Shown here: positions 1 to 9,006 of the stretch, piece after piece
How positions within the stretch are numbered: the stretch's first letter is position 1
Layout of the letters: each line of letters opens with the position of its first letter
Source of the DNA: JAAZKA01 sp034926225
GTDB taxonomy: Bacteria; Bacillota; Clostridia; Oscillospirales; QAMX01
Direction: 5' to 3'
Length of the DNA: 64,000 nt
NCBI GenBank assembly: GCA_034926225.1
Contig: JAYFRF010000008.1
Coordinates: 1-64,000 of the forward strand
Notes under the pieces: model-generated
Told to the model about the DNA's origin: nothing
The model's input: the letters and a program-made list of their open reading frames with translations, nothing else
Database searches by the model: none
Position numbers and translations under genes: made by a program

Positions 1-1
1 A

Positions 2-2140
2 ACGGCCGTCGGCACCTTTGACACCAAAGACTCAGGTACCGGAAAAACGGTGACCATTAGCGGAATCGTGAAGAGCGGAGCCAGCAAGGACAACTATACC
101 ATCAGCGTGCCGACATCCGGAACGGCGAACATCACGCCCGCGGCGATCACGGTAACACCGGATGTCTTAACGAAGGTCTACGGGCAAAACGACCCGGCGC
201 TCACCTACAGGATCACCGTCGGAGCGCTGGTTGCGTCGGAAACCCTTGTGGGGAGCCTCGCGCGGGTAACGGGGGAAAACGTAGGCCAGTACGAGATCAC
301 GCAGGGTACTGTGACAAACGACGGCAATCCGAACTACAACATTACCTTTACCACCGGTATAAAACTGACGATCACGCAGGCAACGCCGGAAATTACCTTA
401 ACAAGTAATAAGGTGGCCGGATACGCAGTATATGGCGACCCGGTAACCTTCACGGCGACGGCTCATCAATCAGGTTCCGGCTCGGTTCCGGCGGGCAGCG
501 TTCAATTCTGGCTTGACTCAGAGAAATTAGGAAGTCCCGTGATGCTGACACTTGGCAGCGCTTCTTACTCGACAACACAAACCGATCTCTTGGTCGGGGA
601 TAGAAGCGTAACGGCGGAATTTATTCCGGATACAGGTGAAATAAACTATATTACAAACACAAGCGTTGCTTACGTAATTTCCATAGGCAAAAGAGAAGTT
701 ACGATAAAAGCGGACGATAAGACCATCTATGTCGGAGATTTAATACCAAAAGCCAATTCTCTGACATATACGGTAGACGGACTGATCGGCGGAGATTCTT
801 TACTGACACCCCCAACCTTGAGTCTGCCGATAGACGTCAGCAGCAGTGTAGCAGCCAGTTATACCATTATGGTAACAGGGGCTGGGGTAAGCGATAAATA
901 TACTTTAAACATAATTAACGGCACATTGCGGGTGATCCAGCCCGAAATGGAAGCGGATACAACGCCGTCGGAACTGTCCCAAACGATTCTTGTATGGGCA
1001 TCCGCTCAGACCAGTAAAATTGCCGCTGCATCCGTGACAGCCGACCAGATATCCCAGGCAATCAGTGCCGTTATGCGTGAAACCCCGCAAGAAGACGCTT
1101 CGCCGTTTGTGGAAATAACGTTACAGAATGCCGGATATGTGAATACCGTCAAGATTACCGTCCCGAAGGCCGCTGTCGATTATCTGGAGCAAAATGGACT
1201 CGGGCTCCAGCTGAATACACCGATCGGTACAATTACCTTTAATGCGGATGCACTTTCTGTCATCAGTCAGAACGCTGGCGGTAATATCAATTTTCAAATA
1301 AAAAGACTGGATCCCGCCTCGTTGCCGGAGACGGTGCGTGCCGCCGTAGGGGATCGGCCTGTTTATGATTTTACCGTTACTTCAGGGAACGGAATTGTGT
1401 CCAGCTTCGGCGGAGAAAATATCACAGTGAAAGTTCCTTATGATATAAAAGACGGTGAAAACCCCAATGCCATCGTCGTTTACTATATTGACGACGATGG
1501 AAATATGACGCCGGTATGCGGCGGTTATAATCCAGAAGAGAGAGCCGTTTATTTTACCATCGCGCATCTTTCGCAATATGCTATCGTTTATAATGAGGTG
1601 ACATATACCGATGTACCCCAGAGCGCGTGGTACTATAATGCGGTCACTTTTTGCGCGGCACGCGGCATAACGACCGGTTTGGGAAACGGCTTTTTTGGCC
1701 CAAACGATCCACTGACACGAGGACAGTTTATCGTTCTTCTCATGCGTGCATACGGTCTGACGATCGATGAAAAACCGATTGATAACTTTAGTGATGCGGG
1801 TGATACATATTATACGGGATACTTGGCCTCCGCGAAACGCCTGGGAATTACAACCGGCGTAGGGAGCAATATGTTTATGCCGGACGAAGTTATTACAAGG
1901 CAGGATATGTTCACGCTGCTGTATCGGGTACTTGCCGTTTTGGGTCAATTACCTGAAATGAAGGAAGACGCCTCTCTGTCGTCTTTCGCTGATGCCGATA
2001 AAATATCGGATTATGCCAAAGATGCCATGGAGAATCTGATCTCGGCAGGTATCGTCTCCGGCAGCGGCGGCAATCTCGATCCTCTTGGCATATCCACTCG
2101 CGCCCAGATGGCACAATTACTGTATAAACTGCTGACGTAA
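2..2140 (+). CDS. SLH-anchored surface protein with MBG/Ig-like repeats (5' truncated)
   Basis: The reading frame is open from the window edge, so the N-terminus lies upstream; 712 codons are visible. In order it shows the end of one MBG/YDG-type repeat, a full MBG repeat (pattern VYGQNDPALTY), an Ig-like domain (pattern YGDPVTFTAT near residues 140-225), another MBG-like repeat (VGDLIPKANSLTY), a region of unassigned fold, and three SLH motifs from about residue 530 to the end (YTDVPQSAWYY..., FSDAGDTYY..., FADADKISDYA...). SLH triplets bind pyruvylated secondary cell wall polymer, so the protein is inferred to be a secreted, wall-attached adhesin-like protein. It ends in the typical LLYKLLT tail. 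Its own ligand cannot be read from the sequence. Confidence 0.88.
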   Translation, partial: TAVGTFDTKDSGTGKTVTISGIVKSGASKDNYTISVPTSGTANITPAAITVTPDVLTKVYGQNDPALTYRITVGALVASETLVGSLARVTGENVGQYEITQGTVTNDGNPNYNITFTTGIKLTITQATPEITLTSNKVAGYAVYGDPVTFTATAHQSGSGSVPAGSVQFWLDSEKLGSPVMLTLGSASYSTTQTDLLVGDRSVTAEFIPDTGEINYITNTSVAYVISIGKREVTIKADDKTIYVGDLIPKANSLTYTVDGLIGGDSLLTPPTLSLPIDVSSSVAASYTIMVTGAGVSDKYTLNIINGTLRVIQPEMEADTTPSELSQTILVWASAQTSKIAAASVTADQISQAISAVMRETPQEDASPFVEITLQNAGYVNTVKITVPKAAVDYLEQNGLGLQLNTPIGTITFNADALSVISQNAGGNINFQIKRLDPASLPETVRAAVGDRPVYDFTVTSGNGIVSSFGGENITVKVPYDIKDGENPNAIVVYYIDDDGNMTPVCGGYNPEERAVYFTIAHLSQYAIVYNEVTYTDVPQSAWYYNAVTFCAARGITTGLGNGFFGPNDPLTRGQFIVLLMRAYGLTIDEKPIDNFSDAGDTYYTGYLASAKRLGITTGVGSNMFMPDEVITRQDMFTLLYRVLAVLGQLPEMKEDASLSSFADADKISDYAKDAMENLISAGIVSGSGGNLDPLGISTRAQMAQLLYKLLT

Positions 2141-2210
2141 TTAGCGAGATCCTCCGGATAATCGAGAAAAACCTGACCCTATAACCGTCAAGCCGGGGTA
2201 TAAGCTATCA

Positions 2211-2263
2211 ATAAGGCCAGAATAGCGATTGGACAATCCTGTCTACCGTTATTCCGGCCTTAT
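2211..2263 (+). terminator. Hairpin after the SLH protein
   Basis: Arms ATAAGGCC (2211-2218) and GGCCTTAT (2256-2263), extended inward by an imperfect match. It lies 70 bases after the SLH protein stop. There is no strong T tract, so it could be a weak terminator or an mRNA 3' end stabiliser. Confidence 0.45.
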
Positions 2264-2344
2264 ATCCTAAAGGGAAGTCTCCTGGGAATCTAGGTTGTTA
2301 TGCAAACGGTTTTGGTGATCATTGAATGTGAAAGGGAGGAAGAT

Positions 2345-3148
2345 ATGAACCTTATCTTTGTTGAAGGCGTATCAGGTGTTGGAAAATCCACAACGACAAC
2401 GGCGTTGTGCAAAAAACTCCGTGATATGGGATATTCGACCGCTTGCTATTTGGAAGGCGATATAAACAGTCCTGTCGATTCGTTTTGGTCTGCTTGTTTA
2501 ACAAAAGCCGAATATGATCATATCCGGCTCACATACAGGGATTTTGCCTATGAAATATCGGATAACGGTATAAATGGGGATAATTATATTCTTGTGCGGT
2601 ATCAAGATTTAAAACGGAAGTATTATTCACCGGAATTATATGAATATCTGAAAGAACGAGAATTTTGTTATAACCCCGCGAGGCCTTTGCCGCTTGTAAA
2701 CTATATGGAAGTGTTTTCTGACATTTGGCGCCGGTTTGCCAAAAGCGTGCAAACAACGCGGGATATTGTGATTCTGGACGGCTCGTTTTTACACCATCAG
2801 ATAAACGATTTAATTCGCAATTATAATGCTACCGAGGATGATATTGTCAGACATTTGGCGGAACTGCTTCGGTCTGTGCGATCCTTAAACCCGGTTGTGT
2901 TTTATCTCTCGTCGCAGGAGGTTGGTGATCGTTTAAGAAAGGCACAGGACAGTCGGGGAAAATCTGAGCCAACAAAGAAAGAAATCACCTTTTGGGAAAA
3001 GCGAAAAGATATGGATCTACGCGTTTTAAACGAGCTCTCGGTGGAATCACATATTGTGGATGTGACATGCAATAATTGGGATACCGTGCTTGATACGATA
3101 ATATGGCGCGTCACACAAAACGCTCCTATTGCACATTACAGCAATTGA
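2345..3148 (+). CDS. P-loop nucleoside/nucleotide kinase-like protein
   Basis: 267 aa. A clear Walker A motif, GVSGVGKST, sits at residues 8-16 after a short hydrophobic strand (LIFVEG), as in thymidylate/deoxynucleoside-kinase-like and AAA_33-type small-molecule kinases. A second hydrophobic strand ending in Asp (DIVILDGSF, about residue 140) is a plausible Walker B, and an Arg-rich lid-like stretch (DRLRKAQDSRGKSEP) follows at about residue 200. The start at 2345 is chosen because GGGAGG precedes it at good spacing; an in-frame ATG at 2300 has no ribosome binding site. The substrate is unknown; a phosphotransferase acting on a nucleoside or antibiotic-like alcohol is possible but not shown. 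Confidence 0.7.
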   Translation: MNLIFVEGVSGVGKSTTTTALCKKLRDMGYSTACYLEGDINSPVDSFWSACLTKAEYDHIRLTYRDFAYEISDNGINGDNYILVRYQDLKRKYYSPELYEYLKEREFCYNPARPLPLVNYMEVFSDIWRRFAKSVQTTRDIVILDGSFLHHQINDLIRNYNATEDDIVRHLAELLRSVRSLNPVVFYLSSQEVGDRLRKAQDSRGKSEPTKKEITFWEKRKDMDLRVLNELSVESHIVDVTCNNWDTVLDTIIWRVTQNAPIAHYSN

Positions 3149-3234
3149 ACTTATAGTAAACTTGGATTTCCCTGCGATGTATCACGCGGTTGTGGGACCC
3201 TAACAGAGTTCGTTATGCACCGCATGATCTCTCA

Positions 3235-3263
3235 TTGACAACAAACCCGTTTGCGTTTATACT
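3235..3263 (+). promoter_or_regulatory. SigA promoter inside an inverted repeat
   Basis: TTGACA (3235-3240), 17-base spacer, TATACT (3258-3263). The element sits within an inverted repeat (arms about 3238-3256 and 3270-3289, core ACCCGTTTGCG / CGCAAACGGGT), so one arm fills the spacer and the other lies just after the expected start site. It probably drives the GNAT gene at 3314. The repeat may be a repressor operator or form a 5' hairpin in the RNA. Confidence 0.65.
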
Positions 3264-3313
3264 TAAGACACGCAAACGGGTCTGTTGTTATATGTTTTAT
3301 GGAGGTTTACGAT

Positions 3314-3877
3314 ATGCAGCTGATGATGTTCCGACCCTACGCTCCCGCGCCGAATGCCGTTTTTCCCGAAGGTTATACCGTCCGTTCAATGCATCCCGGC
3401 GAGGAAACGCTTTGGTCCCGCGCATGTATCGGCAGCTTCGGCATCGACAGCGACTCCCCCGCACATTATTTCCCCCGCATGCAGGGCATTCTCCCCGAAG
3501 ACGTCCTGCTTTTGACCTACCGCGATACCGAGATCGCCGGTACAGCCACCGCGCAGACCAAGGACGGTCGCTCCTACCTACACTATGTCGCCATCCGCGA
3601 GGAGCATCGCGGCCGCGGGTTATCGCATCCACTCTGCGCCGCCGTTCTCGCCCGCCACGACACGCTCGGCCACGCCGATGGCTGCTTCCTGACCACCGAC
3701 GATCATCGTCTGCCGGCTATCGCGGGGTACTTTAAGCTCGGTTTCCTGCCCGTGCTGCGCTCCAACGACGCGCTCGACCGCTGGAACGCGGTGCTTCGGA
3801 CTCTTGGGAAATCCAATGTGCGGATGCTGACGCCAGAGGATATCGACGGCGATACCCGAACATGCGGAGGCGAATAA
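3314..3877 (+). CDS. GNAT family N-acetyltransferase
   Basis: 187 aa. The central strand-loop-helix AIREEHRGRGLSHPLC (about residues 93-108) carries the acetyl-CoA-binding R-G-R-G signature of GNAT motif A. The C-terminal PAIAGYFKLGFLPVL matches the motif B region, where a Tyr often acts as general acid. The start at 3314 has GGAGG 8 bases upstream; the longer in-frame ATG at 3251 lies before the predicted transcription start and is rejected. The acceptor substrate is unknown. It is followed after 4 bases by a tiny membrane protein gene, suggesting co-expression. Confidence 0.78.
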   Translation: MQLMMFRPYAPAPNAVFPEGYTVRSMHPGEETLWSRACIGSFGIDSDSPAHYFPRMQGILPEDVLLLTYRDTEIAGTATAQTKDGRSYLHYVAIREEHRGRGLSHPLCAAVLARHDTLGHADGCFLTTDDHRLPAIAGYFKLGFLPVLRSNDALDRWNAVLRTLGKSNVRMLTPEDIDGDTRTCGGE

Positions 3878-3881
3878 CCGA

Positions 3882-4070
3882 ATGCGTCAGAAAATGAGTA
3901 ACCGGGATATTGTTCTTCTGATCTGCGCGATCGTCTTTATCATCTATGTGGTCGGCGCCCTTACCGTCGGTCTCGCCCTATATAACGCCTACCGCAGGCA
4001 AACGATGTCCACGACCGCCGTTTATACCACGACATCAGCGGTCGTATATGGATATGAAGCGCAAAATTGA
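3882..4070 (+). CDS. Small single-span membrane protein
   Basis: 62 aa, not recognised. One strongly hydrophobic segment (IVLLICAIVFIIYVVGALTV, residues about 10-29) is followed by a basic YNAYRRQ and a Thr/Ser-rich tail, giving a likely N-in single-pass topology. It begins 4 bases after the stop of the acetyltransferase, with GGAGG inside the end of that gene 11 bases upstream, which suggests translational coupling. ATG at 3894 is an alternative start. No function can be assigned. Confidence 0.5.
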   Translation: MRQKMSNRDIVLLICAIVFIIYVVGALTVGLALYNAYRRQTMSTTAVYTTTSAVVYGYEAQN

Positions 4071-4226
4071 GTCGGCGGGAGCCGCTCTTACTTCTGTCCC
4101 TGTAATCTCTTATTTGCGGCCTTATTCATCGGCAGCCCCTCCGACGGATGGGCAATCCCTCTATATTCTCTCTTGCCGCATTGCACTTGATACCGGTTTG
4201 CTTTAAAACAAAAGGAGAAAATGAAG

Positions 4227-5189
4227 ATGAGCGTCATAAAAATGCATGATGTCACCTTATATGGCGGTAATCAGGACGACATTGTCTTGCGTCCGCTGTC
4301 AGAGGATGATATTCCGGTGTTATACCGATTAAACAATGATCCGGACATACCCCGCTGGCGCGACGACCGCGTAGAGCCATACGACATAAAAACCGCAAAG
4401 GATATTTACAGTTCGGTATCGCAGAATGCGTTTTGCTTTATTATTGAGGTAAACCAAATTCCAATCGGTGAATGCCGTCTGCAAAAGATAAATATTGCCG
4501 ATATTGTCGCGATCTATGATCAGGGCACCGATGTGCGCAGAATCAATTTGATGATCGTTGATAAATCCAACCGGGGACATGGCTACGGAACGCAAGTTGT
4601 CGGCATGCTGCTGGATTTTGCTTTCACCGGTGAACATACGGATGTGCTTTATTGTATTTGTGATGATTATAATATACGAAGTAATCGTATACTGATGAAG
4701 TATGGGTTTTCCCTCGTATTTCAAAAGGCCGGGAAAGGTGAAAGTGAACATTTCGAAAATCACTACTGTCTGACGCGGCAGGGATATATCCATCGCCGCC
4801 GATACCGGCCCGATGAGAGCGATATATTCACGCTTCCACTGTCATCACTTCAACCGAGCCAACTTTATATCAGCGACGGAAAGTTGCAAAACGTGAGGGA
4901 ATGGTTCAATCCGTCAGACACCGTGAATTTCGATCCGATTCCTCTCAAAAGACTCTGCGGCAGGCTCGTGATGACGGACGGCCACACCCGTGCCGTCGCC
5001 GCATATCTCGCGGGTTGGAATGAAATACCCGTGCATATGGATACCAGCAAGCTTGACATGAGCGCATATGAAACCGATATAAGGTGGTGCGACGAAGCCG
5101 GCATCCACATGCCTGCCGATCTCGCGAAACGCATCGTCAGCCACAAGGACTATGAACGGCTATGGCGTAAACGGTGTATGGAGATGTAG
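4227..5189 (+). CDS. GNAT acetyltransferase fused to a ParB-like domain
   Basis: 320 aa. Residues about 15-185 form a GNAT domain: LRPLSEDDIPVLYRLNNDPD at the start, then the acetyl-CoA loop DKSNRGHGYGTQVVG, then the motif B region NIRSNRILMKYGF. Residues about 190-310 resemble the ParB/sulfiredoxin fold core, with GRLVMTDGHTRAVAAYLAGW matching the ParB-type G-x-x-R-x-x-A pattern (here DGHTRAVAA). The start at 4227 gives a 9-base spacing to AGGAG; the ATG at 4221 is too close. The ParB-like half may bind nucleotide (a CTPase/kinase-like pocket) rather than DNA. The fusion suggests modification of a nucleotide-bearing or protein substrate; this is inference. Confidence 0.72.
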   Translation: MSVIKMHDVTLYGGNQDDIVLRPLSEDDIPVLYRLNNDPDIPRWRDDRVEPYDIKTAKDIYSSVSQNAFCFIIEVNQIPIGECRLQKINIADIVAIYDQGTDVRRINLMIVDKSNRGHGYGTQVVGMLLDFAFTGEHTDVLYCICDDYNIRSNRILMKYGFSLVFQKAGKGESEHFENHYCLTRQGYIHRRRYRPDESDIFTLPLSSLQPSQLYISDGKLQNVREWFNPSDTVNFDPIPLKRLCGRLVMTDGHTRAVAAYLAGWNEIPVHMDTSKLDMSAYETDIRWCDEAGIHMPADLAKRIVSHKDYERLWRKRCMEM

Positions 5190-5279
5190 TGGCGGCCGTT
5201 ATCCTCGTTCGCGGCTCCGACCGACGGGCTTTTGCCCTGTGAAGCTTCCGTACCGCACCGCCATTATCCGCCGTCCCTC

Positions 5280-6428
5280 TTACCACTCCGCAACCGCTCC
5301 GTCCGGCAGCCGCCAGATGGGGTTTTTCCATTCGTGGGGCCTCGCCGCTTCCTCTAAAACCTTTTCACAGTTGACCACGATCCCCAGCCCCGGCAGCTTC
5401 GGCAGCTCTACATAGCCGTCATGATATGTCAAGTCCTCGCGGTTGCGCATATAATCCAGCACCCCCGCGCCTTTATTGTAATGGATGCCGATGCTCTGCT
5501 CCTGGATACACGCATTATGGCAGGTCGCGTCGATCTGTAAGCACGCCATCAGTGCGATCGGCCCTAGAGGACAGTGCGGCGCGAGTGCGACGTCGTACGC
5601 CTCCGCCATCGACGCGATCTTCTTGACCTCCGTGATACCCCCCGCGTGCGACAAATCCGGCTGGATGATGTCCACGCACCCCTGTGCAAGAATCTGCTTG
5701 AAATCCCAGCGCGAGAATAGCCGCTCACCCGTCGCGATCGGTATCGCGCAGGCGTTCGCGATTTCCCGGAAGTCTTCCATGTTCTCGCACAGCACCGGCT
5801 CCTCGATGAACATCGGGTCGAACTCCTCAAGCTTTTTAGCCATCACCTTCGCCATCGGCTTGTGCACCCGCCCATGGAAGTCGACCGCGATGCCAAACCC
5901 CTTCCCGCAGGCTTCCCGAATCGACGCTACCCGCGCGAGCATCCCGTCGATTTTCTCGTAACTGTCGATATAGCCCATCTCCGACAGCGCGTTCATTTTT
6001 ACCGCGCCATACCCTTGAGCCTTCTTTTCGAGCGCCGCCGCAGCCACCTCGTCGGGCCGGTCGCCGCCGATCCACGCGTACACCGGCATTCTCTCCCGGC
6101 AGGCACCTCCCATCAGCTCGTATACCGGTGCGCCGTAGCGCTTGCCCTTGATATCCCACAGCGCCTGATCGATACCAGCAATCGCACTCATCAGCACCGG
6201 CCCGCCGCGATAAAATCCGCCGCGATACAGTACTTGCCAGATATCCTCGATCCGCGCGGGGTCGCGTCCGATCAGATACGGTTTCAGCTCCTCCACCGCC
6301 GCCTGCACCGTGGCCGCGCGTCCCTCGATCACCGGCTCACCCCAGCCTGTACAGCCGTCGTCCGTTACGATCTCGACAAAGCACCAACGCGGTCTGACTA
6401 AATACGTATGGATTTGTTCGATTTTCAT
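5280..6428 (-). CDS. dgoD: D-galactonate dehydratase (enolase superfamily)
   Basis: 382 aa, the same length as Escherichia coli DgoD and very close to it by memory of that sequence: the stretches RGGFYRGGPVLMSAIAGIDQ and PDLSHAGGITEVKKIASMAE are family signatures. Mandelate racemase-type catalytic features are present: DFHGRV (metal Asp and the general-acid His), FIEEPV and TGERLF (metal-binding Glu residues), and APHCPLGP (general-base His). It converts D-galactonate to 2-keto-3-deoxy-D-galactonate in the cytoplasm, the DeLey-Doudoroff route. It lies downstream of the sugar transport operon in the same direction but behind a terminator, and probably has its own promoter. No KDGal kinase or aldolase gene is in the window. 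Confidence 0.92.
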   Translation of the reverse strand: MKIEQIHTYLVRPRWCFVEIVTDDGCTGWGEPVIEGRAATVQAAVEELKPYLIGRDPARIEDIWQVLYRGGFYRGGPVLMSAIAGIDQALWDIKGKRYGAPVYELMGGACRERMPVYAWIGGDRPDEVAAAALEKKAQGYGAVKMNALSEMGYIDSYEKIDGMLARVASIREACGKGFGIAVDFHGRVHKPMAKVMAKKLEEFDPMFIEEPVLCENMEDFREIANACAIPIATGERLFSRWDFKQILAQGCVDIIQPDLSHAGGITEVKKIASMAEAYDVALAPHCPLGPIALMACLQIDATCHNACIQEQSIGIHYNKGAGVLDYMRNREDLTYHDGYVELPKLPGLGIVVNCEKVLEEAARPHEWKNPIWRLPDGAVAEW

Positions 6429-6458
6429 ATTTGCCTCATCCCTTCGCCCGTTTTTTTT

Positions 6459-6488
6459 ATTATAGCACGCGTCCCGGGCATTCGTCCA
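6459..6488 (-). promoter_or_regulatory. Possible promoter of the galactonate dehydratase gene
   Basis: On the minus strand a good -10 TATAAT (6464-6459) is preceded at 18 bases by TGGACG (6488-6483), a weak -35. It lies about 30 bases upstream of the start codon and downstream of the preceding terminator. Confidence 0.35.
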
Positions 6489-6501
6489 TCCTTTTTATTC
6501 A

Positions 6502-6546
6502 AAAAAAGGGCATCCCAAGGTTTTTCGCCCTAGGGATGCCCTTTTT
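6502..6546 (-). terminator. Intrinsic terminator of the sugar transport operon
   Basis: Stem GGGCATCCC (6508-6516) with GGGATGCCC (6533-6541), flanked by A and T tracts on both sides so it can work in both directions. It begins 13 bases after the stop of the substrate-binding protein gene. Confidence 0.85.
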
Positions 6547-6558
6547 AGATATATTTGA

Positions 6559-9006
6559 TTACCGGGTTTCGCTGATATAGATCTGTACGCGGTTTTGAAT
6601 GATGTTCGACACCTCTTCGACGGTCTTCTGTCCAACGAAAAATGCGCCGGCTTCCTCGTTGATGATCTCCATCAGCGAGCTGTCCGTGCGGTAGACCGTA
6701 TCGAGACTGCTGATAAAGCTGTAGATGCGATCCACATCGGCCTGCGTCGGGTAGCCGATATCGATCTCCTGATTGTCGATGTAGTAGGTATTAGGCATCT
6801 CGACGGTGTTGCCGTTTTCGTCCTCATAGGTATTAGGTTCCATCGCGCGCGCTTTGTACTTTTCAAGCGCGGATAACTTCACAGGGAACTCGCCGTTATC
6901 GATCGCACCCTGATACTCATCCGTCAGGAAGTACCGCAGGAACGCCCACGCGCCGTCTTTGTTCTTCGATGACGACGCAATCGCATACTGCTGGTTCGCA
7001 ATGATCGCCGAACCGGCGCCCGAATCGTTCGGGAAGCCGATGAGCGACACCGGTTCGCCGAATGTCGCGGCCTCTACCGTGTGCAGATACGCAAAATCGT
7101 ACATGTACATGATCATCAGAAGCGTTTTGTCGTTGCGGTACTGCAGCTCGTACTGCGTCCAGTCGTAGTCCTTGCCATACATTGTCTCGTAGTCGATCTC
7201 CTCGGGGAATGTCTTCGCAAGCTTTAAAAGAGTCTGGAACGATTCCGTATTAAACGAGCAGGTGCCCTTCTCCTGATCGATATAGCTCGACGACGACAGC
7301 GTGATCGCAAACTGTAAGAAATTGTCGCGCGTCATCTCTGAGAAGAGCTGCGCGCCCTCCGGCAGCGACTGCATCGCCGCGACGAGGTCGTCCATCGTCC
7401 ATGAGGTTCTGTCGCCTACCCGTGACGTCTTTCCGACCAGCGTATAAACGCTGAAGCTCGGCGTTACGGAATAGAGCTTTCCGTTGGTCTCGAATGCTGT
7501 AAAGATATTTAGCAGATAGTCCTCTTTTTTAAGCGTTTCATCTTTTTCAAAGAACGGATAGAGATCCGAAAGCAGTCCTTTCGCCACATAGCTGTCGTAG
7601 GGCATGTTGCTGTCGATCTGGATGATGTCCGGGATGTTACCCGAGATGATCTCCGTATTAAACTTCTTCATCCCGGCTTCCCAGTCATATTCCGTTTCAC
7701 CGGCCGCTATAGAGGAGGAGGCATAGAGGATCGCGCCGTTGTACGACGAGTAGTCCCGTACTTCGATACGATATTCCTCGTTCGTTTTGTTGAAGTTGAT
7801 GACCGCCTTGCGCGTATAGTAATTCAATCCCGTGGTGCCAAGGGTGATGATGCGCTTGGCTACGACATCCTCATCCGGCACCTTTGTCAAAAGATACAGC
7901 ACCGTATTCCCGGTCTCGTTGTCATAACCCGTCGAGATCATCTGCGTCGTGCTGATGGGCATCAGGTTGCCTATACTGTTTGTGTCAAGGTCGGAGTTAA
8001 TATAGTTCAGCACCGGCGTGGACGTGCCCGTCGCCATATCGAACGCGTAGACGCCCTTATCGTCGCTGTAATACAGGGAGCTGCCGAATCCCGCCAGGAT
8101 ATTGACGTTCTGGTACATCGACGCGGTTTCACCGTCCGTCGTAATCTGGACATCCGGCCCAAACGCTTTCGCATCCCGGTCGATCTCCCGCAGCAGCGTA
8201 TTTCCGCCGGTCTGCGTATACAGGTTGCAGATCGCCTTCCCCGTATCCGTCAGCACCAGCCTGTTGATGCCGCCGACCGTCTCGTCCACGGTCAGCTTCG
8301 CATACAGCTTGCCTTCCGGATCGAGGATCGCGATTCCGTCGGTGATGCAAAGGTATGCGTACCCGTCGGTGTCGACGACAAAGGTATTGACGTAAAACCA
8401 GTCGTCCTCATTGGTCTTAAGTGTATTCAAATCCACGGACAAAAGCACTTCTCCCGTCTCGGAGATCTTCTTTAAGGTGTAATACTCCTCGTAGATAGAG
8501 TTATCCGGATCACTGTTGTCATATACGGAACGGTTCTCGACATACCAGATCGTGCCATCCGACTGTACATAAATATTTTGGATATTGACATTCTCGCCCT
8601 TGTTGGGGGATTCGCCGTTTGGCTCCCCGACGGCGATATCGCCGCTTGCGATCGCGAGCGCCGCCTTTTCTTTTATGCCGTAATAGTTATTCTGCTCGGT
8701 ATCGGGAATGCCCAGCGGAATCTGCAGCACCTCCGTGCCATCCGTCTTCATGCGGTACAGACGCGGACCGTAGCTGGTATAGTTCTCATCGTTATAGCTT
8801 CCGTACAGATAAAGGGCGTCTCCCGCCGCATAAACGCTCTGAACATTCGTCATATCGCCGGGCATCGTAAGATCCTGCGTCTTGTAGACGTACTGCACCT
8901 TGGTAAGCTGAACCTTTTCTTCATTCTTCGCGCAGCCCGCGAAGCTTACCGCAAGTGTCATGACCGCGAGCAGCAGAGCCGCAAGCTTAAAAGGGGTCTT
9001 TTTCAT
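6559..9006 (-). CDS. Lipoprotein: propeller-like N-domain plus extracellular solute-binding domain
   Basis: 815 aa. Signal peptide with lipobox, mature lipid Cys at residue 25 (SFAGC). Residues about 40-400 contain repeated beta-strand units such as DGTIWYVENRS, DGYAYLCITDGIAILDPEGK and SSLYYSDDKGVYAFD, typical of a beta-propeller. From about residue 400 the protein becomes a family 1 type sugar-binding protein (RKAVINFNKTNEEYRIEV..., IPDIIQIDS..., NKDGAWAFLRYFLTD). It is the last gene of a leftward operon with two sugar-ABC permeases, so it is inferred to deliver an oligosaccharide. Its start overlaps the preceding gene by 20 bases. About 400 aa is normal for such binding proteins; the propeller doubles it. 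Confidence 0.85.
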   Translation of the reverse strand: MKKTPFKLAALLLAVMTLAVSFAGCAKNEEKVQLTKVQYVYKTQDLTMPGDMTNVQSVYAAGDALYLYGSYNDENYTSYGPRLYRMKTDGTEVLQIPLGIPDTEQNNYYGIKEKAALAIASGDIAVGEPNGESPNKGENVNIQNIYVQSDGTIWYVENRSVYDNSDPDNSIYEEYYTLKKISETGEVLLSVDLNTLKTNEDDWFYVNTFVVDTDGYAYLCITDGIAILDPEGKLYAKLTVDETVGGINRLVLTDTGKAICNLYTQTGGNTLLREIDRDAKAFGPDVQITTDGETASMYQNVNILAGFGSSLYYSDDKGVYAFDMATGTSTPVLNYINSDLDTNSIGNLMPISTTQMISTGYDNETGNTVLYLLTKVPDEDVVAKRIITLGTTGLNYYTRKAVINFNKTNEEYRIEVRDYSSYNGAILYASSSIAAGETEYDWEAGMKKFNTEIISGNIPDIIQIDSNMPYDSYVAKGLLSDLYPFFEKDETLKKEDYLLNIFTAFETNGKLYSVTPSFSVYTLVGKTSRVGDRTSWTMDDLVAAMQSLPEGAQLFSEMTRDNFLQFAITLSSSSYIDQEKGTCSFNTESFQTLLKLAKTFPEEIDYETMYGKDYDWTQYELQYRNDKTLLMIMYMYDFAYLHTVEAATFGEPVSLIGFPNDSGAGSAIIANQQYAIASSSKNKDGAWAFLRYFLTDEYQGAIDNGEFPVKLSALEKYKARAMEPNTYEDENGNTVEMPNTYYIDNQEIDIGYPTQADVDRIYSFISSLDTVYRTDSSLMEIINEEAGAFFVGQKTVEEVSNIIQNRVQIYISETR

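Noticed and set aside
3946..4206. 86-codon frame overlapping the small membrane protein
   Set aside because: Pro/Ser-rich, no SD, and it overlaps a frame with a clear membrane helix and translational coupling.
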